From an uncultured Eubacteriales bacterium (lineage in GTDB: Bacteria; Bacillota; Clostridia; Christensenellales; Christensenellaceae): a stretch of DNA of 7,409 nt. Both the position numbers and the translations under genes were made by a program. Below, in pieces: positions 1 to 6,769 of the stretch; position 1 is the first letter of the stretch, and each line of letters begins with the position of its first letter. Location of the stretch: positions 1 to 7,409 of the forward strand of contig CAJJPW010000104.1 of NCBI GenBank assembly GCA_905193725.1, written 5' to 3'. Below the pieces are notes generated by a model. The model ran no database searches, was not told the origin of the DNA, and saw only the letters and a program-made list of their open reading frames with translations.

Positions 1-4
1 TATA

Positions 5-394
5 ATGACAGATCCAATCGCAGATATGCTTACAAGAATTCGTAACGCTAATCAAAATAGAGCATCTTCAGTTGTAATTCCTACATCTAAAGTAAAAGAA
101 GAAATAGCAAAAATCTTAAAAGATGAAGGATTTATTGAAGACTATACTATTGATGGTGAAGGAGTTCAAAAAAATATTACATTAACATTAAAATATAAAA
201 ATAAAGAAAGAGTAATTACTGGTCTTAAGAGAATATCAAAACCTGGACTTAGAGTATATGCTGGTAAAGATGAATTACCTACTGTATTAAATGGTTTAGG
301 AATTGCTATTATCTCTACATCTAAAGGTATTATGACTGATAAAGAAGCAAGAAAATTATCTTTAGGTGGAGAAGTAGTTGCTTATATCTGGTAA
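5..394 (+). CDS. rpsH: 30S ribosomal protein S8
   Basis: S8 binds 16S rRNA in the central domain and helps build the small-subunit platform. The protein opens with the family hallmark [15 protein letters not shown] and ends with the conserved [14 protein letters not shown] and GGEVVAYIW segments, so the full fold is present (129 residues against about 130 for the family). The start is uncertain because only four bases precede the ATG. Many S8 proteins begin with two or three extra residues before TDPIADM, and the frame is open upstream (ATA), so the real start may lie just outside the window. The rplF start follows the stop after nine bases. Codons are strongly A/T-ending, as in the next three genes. 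The identity is certain; the exact N-terminus is not. Confidence 0.96.
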   Translation: MTDPIADMLTRIRNANQNRASSVVIPTSKVKEEIAKILKDEGFIEDYTIDGEGVQKNITLTLKYKNKERVITGLKRISKPGLRVYAGKDELPTVLNGLGIAIISTSKGIMTDKEARKLSLGGEVVAYIW

Positions 395-403
395 GGTGAA
401 ATA

Positions 404-943
404 ATGAGCCGTATTGGTAAAAGAGTTTTAAGTATTCCAGAAAATGTTAATGTAAATGTTGATAATAATACTGTTACAGTTAAAGGACCTAAAGGGGAAC
501 TTACTTTAGATTTAGTTAAAGGTATTAATGTTAAAGTAGAAGATAATACTGTAGTAGTAGAAATGACTAAAAATGATAAGTTTACTCATGCTATGCATGG
601 TACTACTAATGCTAATATTAGAAATATGATTATTGGTGTTAGTGAAGGTTATAAAAAAGGATTAGAAATTGTTGGTGTAGGTTATAAGTTTAATGTACAA
701 GGAAATAAACTTACTGTATCAGCAGGATATTCTCATCCAGTTGTTATGGAAGTTCCAAATGGACTTACTGTAACAGGAATATCTAATACTGAAATTGAAG
801 TATCAGGTATTGATAAAGAAAAAGTTGGTGAATTTGCCGCTAATGTAAGAAAAGTAAGAAAACCTGAACCTTATAAAGGAAAAGGAATTAAATACAAAGG
901 TGAACAAATTCGTCGTAAAGAAGGAAAGAAAGCTTCTAAATAA
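404..943 (+). CDS. rplF: 50S ribosomal protein L6
   Basis: L6 sits at the base of the L7/L12 stalk near the sarcin-ricin loop of 23S rRNA. Its 179 residues match the usual length. It starts MSRIGKR and carries two repeated alpha/beta domains: roughly residues 1-82, with VTVKGPKGEL at about 24-33, and 83-179. The second domain holds the conserved GVGYKFNVQGNKL stretch and the C-terminal signature PEPYKGKGIKYKGE followed by a basic tail. An AAGGTGA Shine-Dalgarno overlaps the rpsH stop codon (393-399), four bases before the ATG, suggesting coupled translation. Codon use is very AT-rich, with AGA for most arginines, as in the flanking genes. Confidence 0.97.
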   Translation: MSRIGKRVLSIPENVNVNVDNNTVTVKGPKGELTLDLVKGINVKVEDNTVVVEMTKNDKFTHAMHGTTNANIRNMIIGVSEGYKKGLEIVGVGYKFNVQGNKLTVSAGYSHPVVMEVPNGLTVTGISNTEIEVSGIDKEKVGEFAANVRKVRKPEPYKGKGIKYKGEQIRRKEGKKASK

Positions 944-962
944 TAAATAGGAGGATATAGGT

Positions 963-1325
963 ATGATTAAAAAAGTTTCAAGAAATGAAATGAGAAAAAT
1001 AAGACATACTAGAATCAGAGAAAATTTATCTGGTACTAGTGAAAGACCTAGATTATGTGTATTTAGATCTAATGCTAATATTGAAGCTCAAATCATCGAT
1101 GATGTTAAAGGTGTTACTTTAGTTAGTGCATCATCACTAGAAAAAGAATTAAATCTTAAAAATGGTGGTAATGTAGAAGCTGCTAAAGTAATCGGAGCAG
1201 AAATAGCAAAAAGAGCTAAAAAAGCAAAAATTAATACCGTTGTATTTGATAGAGGTGGCTATCTTTATCATGGACGTGTTAAAGCTTTAGCAGAAGCTGC
1301 ACGTGAAGGCGGATTAGAATTCTAG
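963..1325 (+). CDS. rplR: 50S ribosomal protein L18
   Basis: L18 binds 5S rRNA and helps anchor it in the central protuberance. At 120 residues it has the standard length. The visible marks are the basic N-terminus with [21 protein letters not shown], the FRSN strand, and the C-terminal block [28 protein letters not shown], which is diagnostic for bacterial L18. A perfect AGGAGG (949-954) lies eight bases before the ATG. The stop is TAG, the only TAG among the genes of the AT-rich part. The position between rplF and rpsE is the conserved spc order. Confidence 0.97.
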   Translation: MIKKVSRNEMRKIRHTRIRENLSGTSERPRLCVFRSNANIEAQIIDDVKGVTLVSASSLEKELNLKNGGNVEAAKVIGAEIAKRAKKAKINTVVFDRGGYLYHGRVKALAEAAREGGLEF

Positions 1326-1343
1326 AACAGAGGAGGAGAAAAT

Positions 1344-1961
1344 ATGGAAGAAAATAAGAAGACTGAAGTTAATACTGAAGTAAAAAATACTGAAGTTAAA
1401 ACTGAAGGTAGAAGAAACGATAATAGAAATCGTAAATTTGATAAGAAAAAACCTAGAAATAATAACAGAACTTCTAAACCAAAATCTGATCTAGAGGATA
1501 AGGTAATTGAAATTAGAAGAGTAACTAAAGTTGTTAAAGGTGGTAGACAATTTAGATTTGCTGCTACTGTAGTAGTAGGAAATAGAAAAGGACTAGTAGG
1601 TCTTGGTACTGGTAAAGCTAAAGAAATGCCAGATGCTGTTAAGAAAGCTACACAGGCTGCTAGTAAGAATTTAATAAAAGTTGACCTAATTGATAATAGA
1701 ACAATATCTCACGATATTATCGTTAAAGAAGGAGCAGTAAGAGTTATGCTTAAACCTGCTAAAGAAGGTACTGGAGTTAAAGCTGGTGGACCAGTTAGAG
1801 ATGTACTTGAACTTGCTGGTGTTAAAGATGTATTATCTAAGAGTCAAGGATCTAGTACTAAGATTAATGCTGCTAGAGCTACTCTAAATGCTTTAAAAGG
1901 ACAAAAATCTCTTGCTCACGTTGCTTACTTAAGAGATAAGAATGTGGAGGAAATAAGATAA
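1344..1961 (+). CDS. rpsE: 30S ribosomal protein S5 with long N-terminal extension
   Basis: S5 sits near the decoding centre and mRNA entry channel and affects translational accuracy. The canonical protein begins near residue 50 ([22 protein letters not shown]). It has the double-stranded-RNA-binding-like N domain to about 115 and the C domain with [40 protein letters not shown] (about 131-170). At 205 residues it is about 40 longer than the usual 165. The excess is a charged K/N/R/E-rich, probably disordered N-terminus with repeated TEV units. The long form is supported by AGGAGG at 1331-1336, seven bases before this ATG, and by the absence of another start with a good ribosome site near residue 50. 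Such extensions are known in Mollicutes-related lineages. The stop overlaps the rplO start (TAATG), so rpmD is missing. Confidence 0.97.
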   Translation: MEENKKTEVNTEVKNTEVKTEGRRNDNRNRKFDKKKPRNNNRTSKPKSDLEDKVIEIRRVTKVVKGGRQFRFAATVVVGNRKGLVGLGTGKAKEMPDAVKKATQAASKNLIKVDLIDNRTISHDIIVKEGAVRVMLKPAKEGTGVKAGGPVRDVLELAGVKDVLSKSQGSSTKINAARATLNALKGQKSLAHVAYLRDKNVEEIR

Positions 1962-2401
1962 TGAAATTACATGAATTAAAAGCAGTAGAAGGTTCTACTA
2001 AAGCTAGAAAAAGAATTGGTCATGGACCTGGTTCTGGTACTGGTAAAACTTCAGGTAAAGGTGAAAAAGGACAAAACGCTAGAAGTGGCGGTGGAGTAAG
2101 ACCTGGATTTGAAGGTGGACAAATGCCTTTATCCAGAAGATTGCCTAAACGCGGCTTTACCAATATATTTGCTAAAGAATATGCAATCGTGAACGTAGAG
2201 GCACTAGAAGTCTTTGACAATGGTGCAGTAGTCACTGCAGAAACTTGCAAAGAGGCAGGTCTCATCAATAAGACCTACGATGGCCTGAAAGTTCTTGGTA
2301 ATGGAGAATTGACCAAAAAGTTGGACGTGAAAGCGGCCAAATTTACAAAGACCGCGCAGGAAAAGATCACAGCTGCCGGTGGTAGTGCAGAGGTGGTATA
2401 A
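1961..2401 (+). CDS. rplO: 50S ribosomal protein L15, probably a hybrid of two genomes
   Basis: L15 is a late-assembly 50S protein with a long glycine- and basic-rich N-terminal extension that threads into 23S rRNA. The reading frame is intact and of normal length (146 residues). The N part carries [42 protein letters not shown]. The C part holds the globular domain ending AAGGSAEVV. Codon use changes abruptly inside the gene: codons 1-57 have G or C at the third position 4 times, codons 58-146 have it 38 times in 89. The change begins at the TCC codon at 2132, right after the most conserved motif of the protein. A GGAGG (1946-1950) inside the end of rpsE serves the ATG, and the stop overlaps the secY start. 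The family call is certain, but as a native gene of one organism it is doubtful. Confidence 0.95.
   Translation: MKLHELKAVEGSTKARKRIGHGPGSGTGKTSGKGEKGQNARSGGGVRPGFEGGQMPLSRRLPKRGFTNIFAKEYAIVNVEALEVFDNGAVVTAETCKEAGLINKTYDGLKVLGNGELTKKLDVKAAKFTKTAQEKITAAGGSAEVV
2090..2140. other. Composition and codon-use breakpoint inside rplO
   Basis: To the left, every gene uses almost only A/T-ending codons (AGA, GGT, GGA, GTA, AAA, CCT). To the right, codons such as TCC, CGC, GGC, ACC, GTG, ATC, AAG, CTG and GCG become common and stay common to the window end. The shift falls on codons for the near-invariant [15 protein letters not shown] stretch of L15, where unrelated bacteria can share near-identical DNA. 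The reading frame is preserved across it. The most likely reading is an assembly join between an AT-rich Mollicutes/Erysipelotrichia-like genome and a Clostridia genome. Homologous recombination in nature would look the same in sequence alone. Confidence 0.75.
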
Positions 2402-3663
2402 TGTTTAAGACCTTGAGAACTGCATGGAAGATTGCAGACTTAAGAAAGAAAATACTCTATACATTACTCATGCTGTTGGTTTTCCGGTTGGGATCCTTTG
2501 TGCCAGTACCTGGTGTAAATGTGGATTATATTTCCGGTGTAGTATCAGACAATGGCTTGCTCGGATTGCTCAACACCTTATCAGGTGGTTCGTTGGGCAA
2601 TTTGACGATTTTCGCAATGGGTATCGTGCCCTACATTAACGCATCCATCATTATGAACTTGCTGACTGTAGCGATTCCTCCACTAGAGAGAATGGCAAAG
2701 GAAGGTACGGATGGGCAAAAAAAGATCGCCTCTATTACACGTTATGTGGCAGTAGGCTTAGGCCTTTTCCAGGCGGTTGCCATCTTGATCGGCATGGGTG
2801 AAGATGCATTCTTGCACAACGACTGGTTCAACTATATTACCGTTGTGTTGTGCCTCACAGCAGGTACTGCGCTGGTCATGTGGATTGGTGAGAGGATCAA
2901 CGAAAAAGGCGTGGGAAATGGCATTTCGTTGTTGATCTTTATTGGCATTGTATCCAGATTGCCCCTTTCAGTTGTGGAATTGTGGAACAATGCGACAGCG
3001 GGAAATATCTCCGTATGGGCAGTAGTCGCAGTGGTGGTATTTGCGGTGTTAATCATAGGCGCCATTACCTTTATCGACTTAGGAGAGCGGCGCATTCCCG
3101 TGCAGTATGCAAAACGGGTGGTAGGCAGAAAGATGTACGGTGGACAGTCCACTCACATCCCTATGAAGATCAATCAAGCAGGTGTATTGCCGATTATCTT
3201 TGCACTGACGCTATTACAGGTACCGGCGATCATCTCTTCCTTCTGGCCAGAGAGCGGATTTTATCAATGGTGGAGTCAGAACATGATGTCAGGTGGATGG
3301 GCATATAACTTGATCTACGCAGTGCTCATTCTGTTCTTCACATACTTCTATGCACAGATTTCCTTCAACCCCATTGATGTGTCCAAAAATCTACAGCAGT
3401 ATGGCGGGTTTATCCCGGGTATACGCCCTGGCAAACCCACTTCTGACTATCTAGCTAAGATTTTAAGCAGAATCACACTGTTCGGTGCTATTTTCCTGGC
3501 TTTGGTTGCTACGGTGCCAACAGTGATTATGGGGGCGCTGGGAATGACCAATTTGGCATTTGGCGCAACCAGCTTGCTAATTATGGTAAGCGTATCGCTG
3601 GAAACGACCAGACAAATTGAATCTCAAATGATGATGAGACACTATAAAGGGTTCTTAAAATAA
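2401..3663 (+). CDS. secY: Preprotein translocase subunit SecY
   Basis: SecY forms the membrane channel through which SecA or the ribosome passes secreted and membrane proteins, with SecE and SecG. The 420 residues show ten hydrophobic segments, roughly at 17-35, 64-92 (following the plug region), 112-133, 145-165, 174-190, 207-227, 262-280, 303-321, 358-377 and 386-401. Family motifs include FVPVPGVN (33-40), GERINEKGVGNGIS (163-176), QYAKR (235-239), the GGQSTHIPMKINQAGVLPIIFA block (247-268) and the cytoplasmic loop NLQQYGGFIPGIRPGKPT (330-347), which contacts SecA and the ribosome. The length is normal for Firmicutes. The start overlaps the rplO stop (TAATG) with GAGGTGG at 2390-2396. Codon use is of the second, higher-GC type throughout. 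Confidence 0.98.
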   Translation: MFKTLRTAWKIADLRKKILYTLLMLLVFRLGSFVPVPGVNVDYISGVVSDNGLLGLLNTLSGGSLGNLTIFAMGIVPYINASIIMNLLTVAIPPLERMAKEGTDGQKKIASITRYVAVGLGLFQAVAILIGMGEDAFLHNDWFNYITVVLCLTAGTALVMWIGERINEKGVGNGISLLIFIGIVSRLPLSVVELWNNATAGNISVWAVVAVVVFAVLIIGAITFIDLGERRIPVQYAKRVVGRKMYGGQSTHIPMKINQAGVLPIIFALTLLQVPAIISSFWPESGFYQWWSQNMMSGGWAYNLIYAVLILFFTYFYAQISFNPIDVSKNLQQYGGFIPGIRPGKPTSDYLAKILSRITLFGAIFLALVATVPTVIMGALGMTNLAFGATSLLIMVSVSLETTRQIESQMMMRHYKGFLK

Positions 3664-3675
3664 AGGAGTGTGTTA

Positions 3676-4302
3676 ATGATGAAAATTATTTTTCTAGGAC
3701 CTCCAGGAGCTGGCAAGGGAACAATTGCCGGAGAAATTAAAGATAAGTACGCCTTTACTCATCTTTCTACAGGAGATATTTTGCGAGCCCAGATGAAAGA
3801 GGGCACTGAGCTAGGAAAAATGGCTAAAAATTACATTGACAATGGCCAGCTAGTGCCAGACGATGTGATCATCGGCATGGTTCAGGATAAACTCTCCTCG
3901 TTAGGAGAAGGAACCAATATTCTGTTCGATGGTTTTCCCAGAACAGTGCAGCAAGCGGAGGCTTTAGATCAGATCGCCAAGATCGATAAAGTAATCAATT
4001 TAGATGTGGATGTAGAAGTCATTGTTCGCCGCATCTCCTCCAGAAGGACGTGTAAGAACTGCGGAAAGGTGTATAGCGTTTCCTGGCTGAAAGGTGATAC
4101 CTGTGAAGCTTGTGGTGGAGAGCTGTATATTCGGGATGACGACACTGAGGAGACCACGAGGAATCGGTTCCAAGTATACATGGAACAGACGCTGCCGTTG
4201 GTGGAATACTACCGCAAAGCGGGTATTCTAGTGACAATTAATGCAGACGATGCAGTGGAAAACATTGTGAAAAAAGTGGCGGCAGAGTTAGAAGGCATTT
4301 AA
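3676..4302 (+). CDS. adk: Adenylate kinase, zinc-containing lid type
   Basis: Adenylate kinase interconverts ATP plus AMP and two ADP in the cytoplasm. Counting from this ATG (208 residues), the P-loop GPPGAGKGT is at 8-16, the AMP-binding HLSTGDILR at 29-37 and DGFPRT at 85-90. The lid holds a zinc site with C126, C129, C143 and C146, followed by DDTEETTRNRFQVY. The four-cysteine lid is typical of Gram-positive enzymes. The start is ambiguous: ATG codons at 3676 and 3679 are adjacent. AAGGAG at 3663-3668 gives a spacing of 7 or 10 bases, so 3676 is preferred although MKIIFLG (3679) is the classical N-terminus. A GTG at 3670 is too close to the ribosome site. Small departures from the usual consensus are GKGTIA for GKGTQA and RRISSRR for RRISGRR. 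The stop is directly followed by the map start. Confidence 0.97.
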   Translation: MMKIIFLGPPGAGKGTIAGEIKDKYAFTHLSTGDILRAQMKEGTELGKMAKNYIDNGQLVPDDVIIGMVQDKLSSLGEGTNILFDGFPRTVQQAEALDQIAKIDKVINLDVDVEVIVRRISSRRTCKNCGKVYSVSWLKGDTCEACGGELYIRDDDTEETTRNRFQVYMEQTLPLVEYYRKAGILVTINADDAVENIVKKVAAELEGI

Positions 4303-5049
4303 ATGATTACTTATAAATCGGATTATGAAATCAAAAAAATGCGAGAAGCAGGTAGACTTGCAGCATTATCTATGGAAAAGATAGCAAGCTACATTAAACC
4401 GGGGATTTCCACAGGTGAATTAGATGATATCTTGTTCGATTACATCAAGACACTGGGTGGAACTCCGTCGTTTAAAGGATATCAAGGTTTTCCGGGAAGT
4501 GCGTGTATCTCTGTCAATGATCAGGTGGTACATGGCATTCCCGGTGCCAGAATTCTCAACTCCGGCGACATTGTGAGTGTGGACTTAGGGGTGTGCTATA
4601 AAGGATTTCAATCGGATATGGCGCGAACCTTTCCAGTGGGAACTATCTCAGCTAGTGCACAAAAACTCATTGAAGTAACCAAAGAGTGCTTTTATCTAGG
4701 TATGGCAGCAGCAGTGGAGGGAAATCGCATTCACGATATTTCAGCGGCTATTGAGGCAAGGGCTAACCAAGAGGGATATGGTATTGTGCGAGAGTTAGTG
4801 GGGCATGGAATCGGGCAAGATCTTCACGAGGGACCGGATATTCCCAACTTCACTTCTAAGCGCAAAGGGCCAGTCTTAAAGAGGGGCATGACCTTGGCAA
4901 TTGAGCCTATGATCAATGAGGGAACCAGAGAAGTGGATTTTTCCGACGATGGCTGGACGGTCACTACAAAGGACGGAAGTTACTCAGCCCACTATGAAAA
5001 CACAATTGCCGTGTTAGGGAAAAACCCCGAAATTTTAACCGCTGTATGA
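4303..5049 (+). CDS. map: Type I methionine aminopeptidase
   Basis: This enzyme removes the initiator methionine from nascent proteins when the second residue is small. All five metal ligands are visible: D94 (VDLG), D105 (QSDMART), H168 (GHGIG), E201 (IEPMIN) and E232 (HYENT). The substrate-contacting H77 lies in VVHGIP. Spacing matches the E. coli enzyme with a constant offset of three residues for the ligands. At 248 residues it is a minimal type I enzyme, without the N-terminal zinc-finger or SH3 extension found in some paralogues. The ATG directly follows the adk stop, and AGAAGG (4290-4295) within the end of adk is the probable ribosome site, so translation is likely coupled. The secY-adk-map order is standard in Firmicutes. 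Confidence 0.98.
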   Translation: MITYKSDYEIKKMREAGRLAALSMEKIASYIKPGISTGELDDILFDYIKTLGGTPSFKGYQGFPGSACISVNDQVVHGIPGARILNSGDIVSVDLGVCYKGFQSDMARTFPVGTISASAQKLIEVTKECFYLGMAAAVEGNRIHDISAAIEARANQEGYGIVRELVGHGIGQDLHEGPDIPNFTSKRKGPVLKRGMTLAIEPMINEGTREVDFSDDGWTVTTKDGSYSAHYENTIAVLGKNPEILTAV

Positions 5050-5091
5050 GAATGGATAAGGCTGGAGGCATGTTGAGAGTTAGCACGATAA

Positions 5092-5097
5092 AGGGGG
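5092..5097 (+). promoter_or_regulatory. Shine-Dalgarno fixing the TTG start of the KOW gene
   Basis: AGGGGG lies seven bases before the TTG at 5105 in a short gap after map. No in-frame ATG or GTG lies between map and the KOW motif with a comparable site, so this purine run decides the start. Confidence 0.6.
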
Positions 5098-5104
5098 AAC
5101 CAAA

Positions 5105-5413
5105 TTGAAAGACACACCTGCCCAGCCCGGCAGAGTTTGCTTATCAAAACAAGGTAGAGACAAGGGAAGATACTTCATGATATATGAAGTGATCGACGAT
5201 AAATACGTAACAATTGTGGATGGACAGCTAAGGAGATTATATCGACCCAAAAAGAAAAAGCTCATGCATTTATCGCTCATGCCAAATGTTTTAGAGAATA
5301 TTGGCGAAAAGATAAAAGAGGGCAAAAAGATCTTTGATGCTGAGGTGCGCAGTGCACTGAGAGATGTTGCCCCAAAAGAGTCTCAGGAAGAAGGAGGATC
5401 AGAAAGTGTCTAA
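5105..5413 (+). CDS. KOW-domain RNA-binding protein (L14e/L6e/L27e-like)
   Basis: This small basic protein of 102 residues belongs to the ribosomal L14e-like KOW family that Firmicutes commonly encode between map and infA (YbzG is the B. subtilis neighbour of this kind). The KOW-type segment is at the N-terminus, [22 protein letters not shown] (about 8-29), followed by strands [31 protein letters not shown]. The C-terminal third is a charged helix ending in an acidic, disordered-looking tail ([14 protein letters not shown]). Binding to rRNA or a role in ribosome function is inferred from the domain and operon position; the precise function of the family is not settled. It starts with TTG, and its 3' end overlaps infA by eight bases. 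Family assignment is good, function modest. Confidence 0.85.
   Translation: MKDTPAQPGRVCLSKQGRDKGRYFMIYEVIDDKYVTIVDGQLRRLYRPKKKKLMHLSLMPNVLENIGEKIKEGKKIFDAEVRSALRDVAPKESQEEGGSESV
5392..5397 (+). promoter_or_regulatory. Shine-Dalgarno fixing the GTG start of infA
   Basis: A perfect AGGAGG inside the last codons of the KOW gene is eight bases before the GTG at 5406. This selects that GTG over any upstream in-frame codon and implies translational coupling between the two overlapping genes. Confidence 0.8.
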
Positions 5414-5627
5414 AAGTGATGTAATTGAAGTGGAAGGCGTGGTAACCGATGCATTCCCAAATGCTTCTTTTGAAGTGGAGCTGGAGAACGGACACAAAAT
5501 TTTAGCCCATATTTCAGGAAAATTACGCATGCACTACATAAGAATCCTGCCAGGCGATAAGGTTACTGTGGAGCTTTCCCCTTACGACCTAACAAGAGGC
5601 AGAATTACTTGGCGGGGCAAAGGCTGA
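5406..5627 (+). CDS. infA: Translation initiation factor IF-1
   Basis: IF-1 binds the A site of the 30S subunit during initiation and works with IF-2 and IF-3. The protein has 73 residues (72 is usual) and is one S1-like OB fold. It starts [11 protein letters not shown] and carries [19 protein letters not shown] (about 24-42), [29 protein letters not shown] at the end, and the conserved R46-I47-L48-P49-G50-D51 turn. The start is GTG: an in-frame ATG further upstream (5364) would add residues with no IF-1 counterpart and lacks a suitable ribosome site. The gene overlaps the KOW gene by eight bases and is followed by about 100 non-coding bases before rpmJ. Confidence 0.98.
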   Translation: MSKSDVIEVEGVVTDAFPNASFEVELENGHKILAHISGKLRMHYIRILPGDKVTVELSPYDLTRGRITWRGKG

Positions 5628-5731
5628 AAAAATCGCAAAAGTTGATAAAAATTAGAAGATTAGGGATTGCTTTTATGGGCAATTCGTTTTAAAATTATAT
5701 TTGTATGCTGTAAAAAAGGAGGTTTAAACAA
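5628..5731 (+). other. infA-rpmJ intergenic gap with a weak stem-loop
   Basis: This AT-rich stretch holds no gene. A small inverted repeat, ATTGCT (5666-5671) with GGCAAT (5678-5683), gives six pairs including one T-G and is followed by TCGTTTT. It could be a weak attenuator, but it is too short and poor in G/C to call a terminator. TATATT at 5696-5701 resembles a -10 box without a matching -35 box. AAGGAGG at 5716-5722 is the rpmJ ribosome site, nine bases before its ATG. Confidence 0.4.
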
Positions 5732-5845
5732 ATGAAAGTAAGACCATCTGTGAAGCCTATCTGTGAAAAATGTAAAATTATCAAGAGAAAAGGCAAAGTT
5801 ATGGTAATTTGCCAGAACCCGAAGCACAAACAAACACAGGGTTAA
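5732..5845 (+). CDS. rpmJ: 50S ribosomal protein L36, zinc-binding form
   Basis: L36 is the smallest bacterial ribosomal protein and sits on 23S rRNA in the large subunit. The frame from the ATG encodes 37 residues, [15 protein letters not shown] at the start and [11 protein letters not shown] at the end, which is the exact family length. The zinc ribbon is intact: C11, C14, C27 and H32 (C-x2-C-x12-C-x4-H), so this is the C+ form that depends on zinc. A strong AAGGAGG precedes it. It stands between two non-coding gaps, in the usual infA-rpmJ-rpsM order. Confidence 0.97.
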   Translation: MKVRPSVKPICEKCKIIKRKGKVMVICQNPKHKQTQG

Positions 5846-5972
5846 TAGGAAAATTTTTGATAAAATGTTTATACGTTGCGGCTGTATGGGCAACATTATA
5901 GTATCCCATAAACGTGTAGACTTTATATATCTACTATTATTATGAAAGTTTATGTCGGAGGTGTAAGAACAC
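5846..5972 (+). promoter_or_regulatory. Candidate structured leader of the rpsM-rpsK-rpsD unit
   Basis: This 127-base AT-rich gap before rpsM contains several inverted repeats. They are ATGTTTAT (5865-5872) with ATAAACGT (5908-5915), GTTGC (5875-5879) with GCAAC (5890-5894), TATGGG (5885-5890) with CCCATA (5905-5910), and GTAGA (5916-5920) with TCTAC (5930-5934). The third pair cannot coexist with the first. Shortened by one base, its left arm lies in the loop of the second pair, so a pseudoknot is possible. A poor promoter-like pair, TTGCGG (5876-5881) and TATAGT (5897-5902), has a short 15-base spacer. GGAGG at 5957-5961 serves rpsM. Autoregulation by S4 of the operon that contains it is known in E. 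coli; here it is only inferred. Confidence 0.35.
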
Positions 5973-6341
5973 ATGGCACGTATTGCTGGGGTAGATATAC
6001 CCAGAGATAAGCGCGTAGAAATAGGGCTCACCTATATTTATGGCATTGGTCTGAAGACATCCAGAGATATTCTTGCAGCAACAGGTGTAGACCCTGATAC
6101 AAGAGGCAAGGACATTTCGGAATCTGATGTTACTAAAATCAGAGAATATATCGACAAGCATCTTCACGTGGAAGGCGATTTAAGACGTGAAGTGAGCCTT
6201 AATATTAAGAGATTAATGGAAATTGGATGCTACAGAGGTGTGCGCCACCGTCGTGGCCTGCCTGTCCGTGGTCAGAGTACGAAGCAAAATGCCCGTACGA
6301 GAAAGGGACCAAAACGCACTGTAGCGGGTAAAAAGAAATAA
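5973..6341 (+). CDS. rpsM: 30S ribosomal protein S13
   Basis: S13 sits in the head of the small subunit, touches the P-site tRNA and forms bridges to the 50S. Its 122 residues match the family. Visible marks are [26 protein letters not shown] at the N-terminus (helix-two-turn-helix region about 14-60), [37 protein letters not shown] (65-101), and the basic tail [20 protein letters not shown] that reaches the tRNA. The CGGAGGTG ribosome site ends about ten bases before the ATG. It opens the alpha operon and is preceded by a non-coding gap that may carry regulation. Confidence 0.98.
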   Translation: MARIAGVDIPRDKRVEIGLTYIYGIGLKTSRDILAATGVDPDTRGKDISESDVTKIREYIDKHLHVEGDLRREVSLNIKRLMEIGCYRGVRHRRGLPVRGQSTKQNARTRKGPKRTVAGKKK

Positions 6342-6355
6342 GGAGGGACAAGTGA

Positions 6356-6754
6356 ATGGCAAAAGCTAAAGGGAAAAAAATCACCAGAAAGCGCAGAGAG
6401 AAGAAGAACATAGAGCGCGGTCAGGCACACATTCGTTCTTCCTTCAATAACACCATTGTGACAATGACAGACATTCAAGGAAACGCCCTATCCCAGGCGA
6501 GTTCCGGAGGTCTTGGATTTAGAGGCTCCAGAAAGAGCACTCCATTTGCAGCACAGGTTGCAGCAGAAACTGCAGCAAAAGCAGCGATGGAGCATGGGCT
6601 CAGAACCGTCGAAGTGTATATCAAAGGGCCAGGCTCAGGAAGAGAAGCGGCAATCAGAGCACTGCAGGCGGCTGGTCTGGAAGTTAGCTTAATCAAGGAC
6701 GTTACTCCAATTCCACACAATGGATGTCGTCCTCCAAAACGCAGAAGAGTATAA
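6356..6754 (+). CDS. rpsK: 30S ribosomal protein S11
   Basis: S11 forms part of the platform near the E site and the mRNA exit. The protein has 132 residues with the expected basic N-terminus, [16 protein letters not shown] (about 24-39), [20 protein letters not shown] (48-67), the glycine signature GPGSGRE (91-97) and the C-terminal [24 protein letters not shown] (6341-6346) overlaps the rpsM stop and sits nine bases before the ATG, with a GTG in another frame between them that is not used. The gene is directly followed by rpsD, the Clostridia order, rather than by rpoA as in Bacilli. Confidence 0.98.
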   Translation: MAKAKGKKITRKRREKKNIERGQAHIRSSFNNTIVTMTDIQGNALSQASSGGLGFRGSRKSTPFAAQVAAETAAKAAMEHGLRTVEVYIKGPGSGREAAIRALQAAGLEVSLIKDVTPIPHNGCRPPKRRRV

Positions 6755-6769
6755 GGGAGGTTACTACAT

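Noticed and set aside
5..1961. Possible use of genetic code 4 (TGA as tryptophan) in the AT-rich, Mollicutes-like part
   Set aside because: No in-frame TGA occurs in these genes, the one tryptophan in S8 is TGG and stops are TAA or TAG, so the code cannot be decided; the standard bacterial code fits.
2020..2268. An 82-codon minus-strand frame opposite rplO
   Set aside because: It is a shadow of the glycine- and lysine-rich L15 coding sequence, with a P/L/S-rich product and no ribosome site. Similar antisense frames opposite secY, adk, infA, rpsM, rpsK and rpsD were rejected for the same reason.
5070..5108. A 12-codon frame starting ATG between map and the KOW gene and ending TGA over the TTG start
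   Set aside because: The GGAGG before it ends one base from the ATG, too close to work, and the peptide has no recognisable features.
5666..5690. Stem-loop followed by a short T-run after infA as an intrinsic terminator
   Set aside because: The stem is only six pairs with one T-G and the T-run is four bases, too weak; rpmJ follows in the usual operon.
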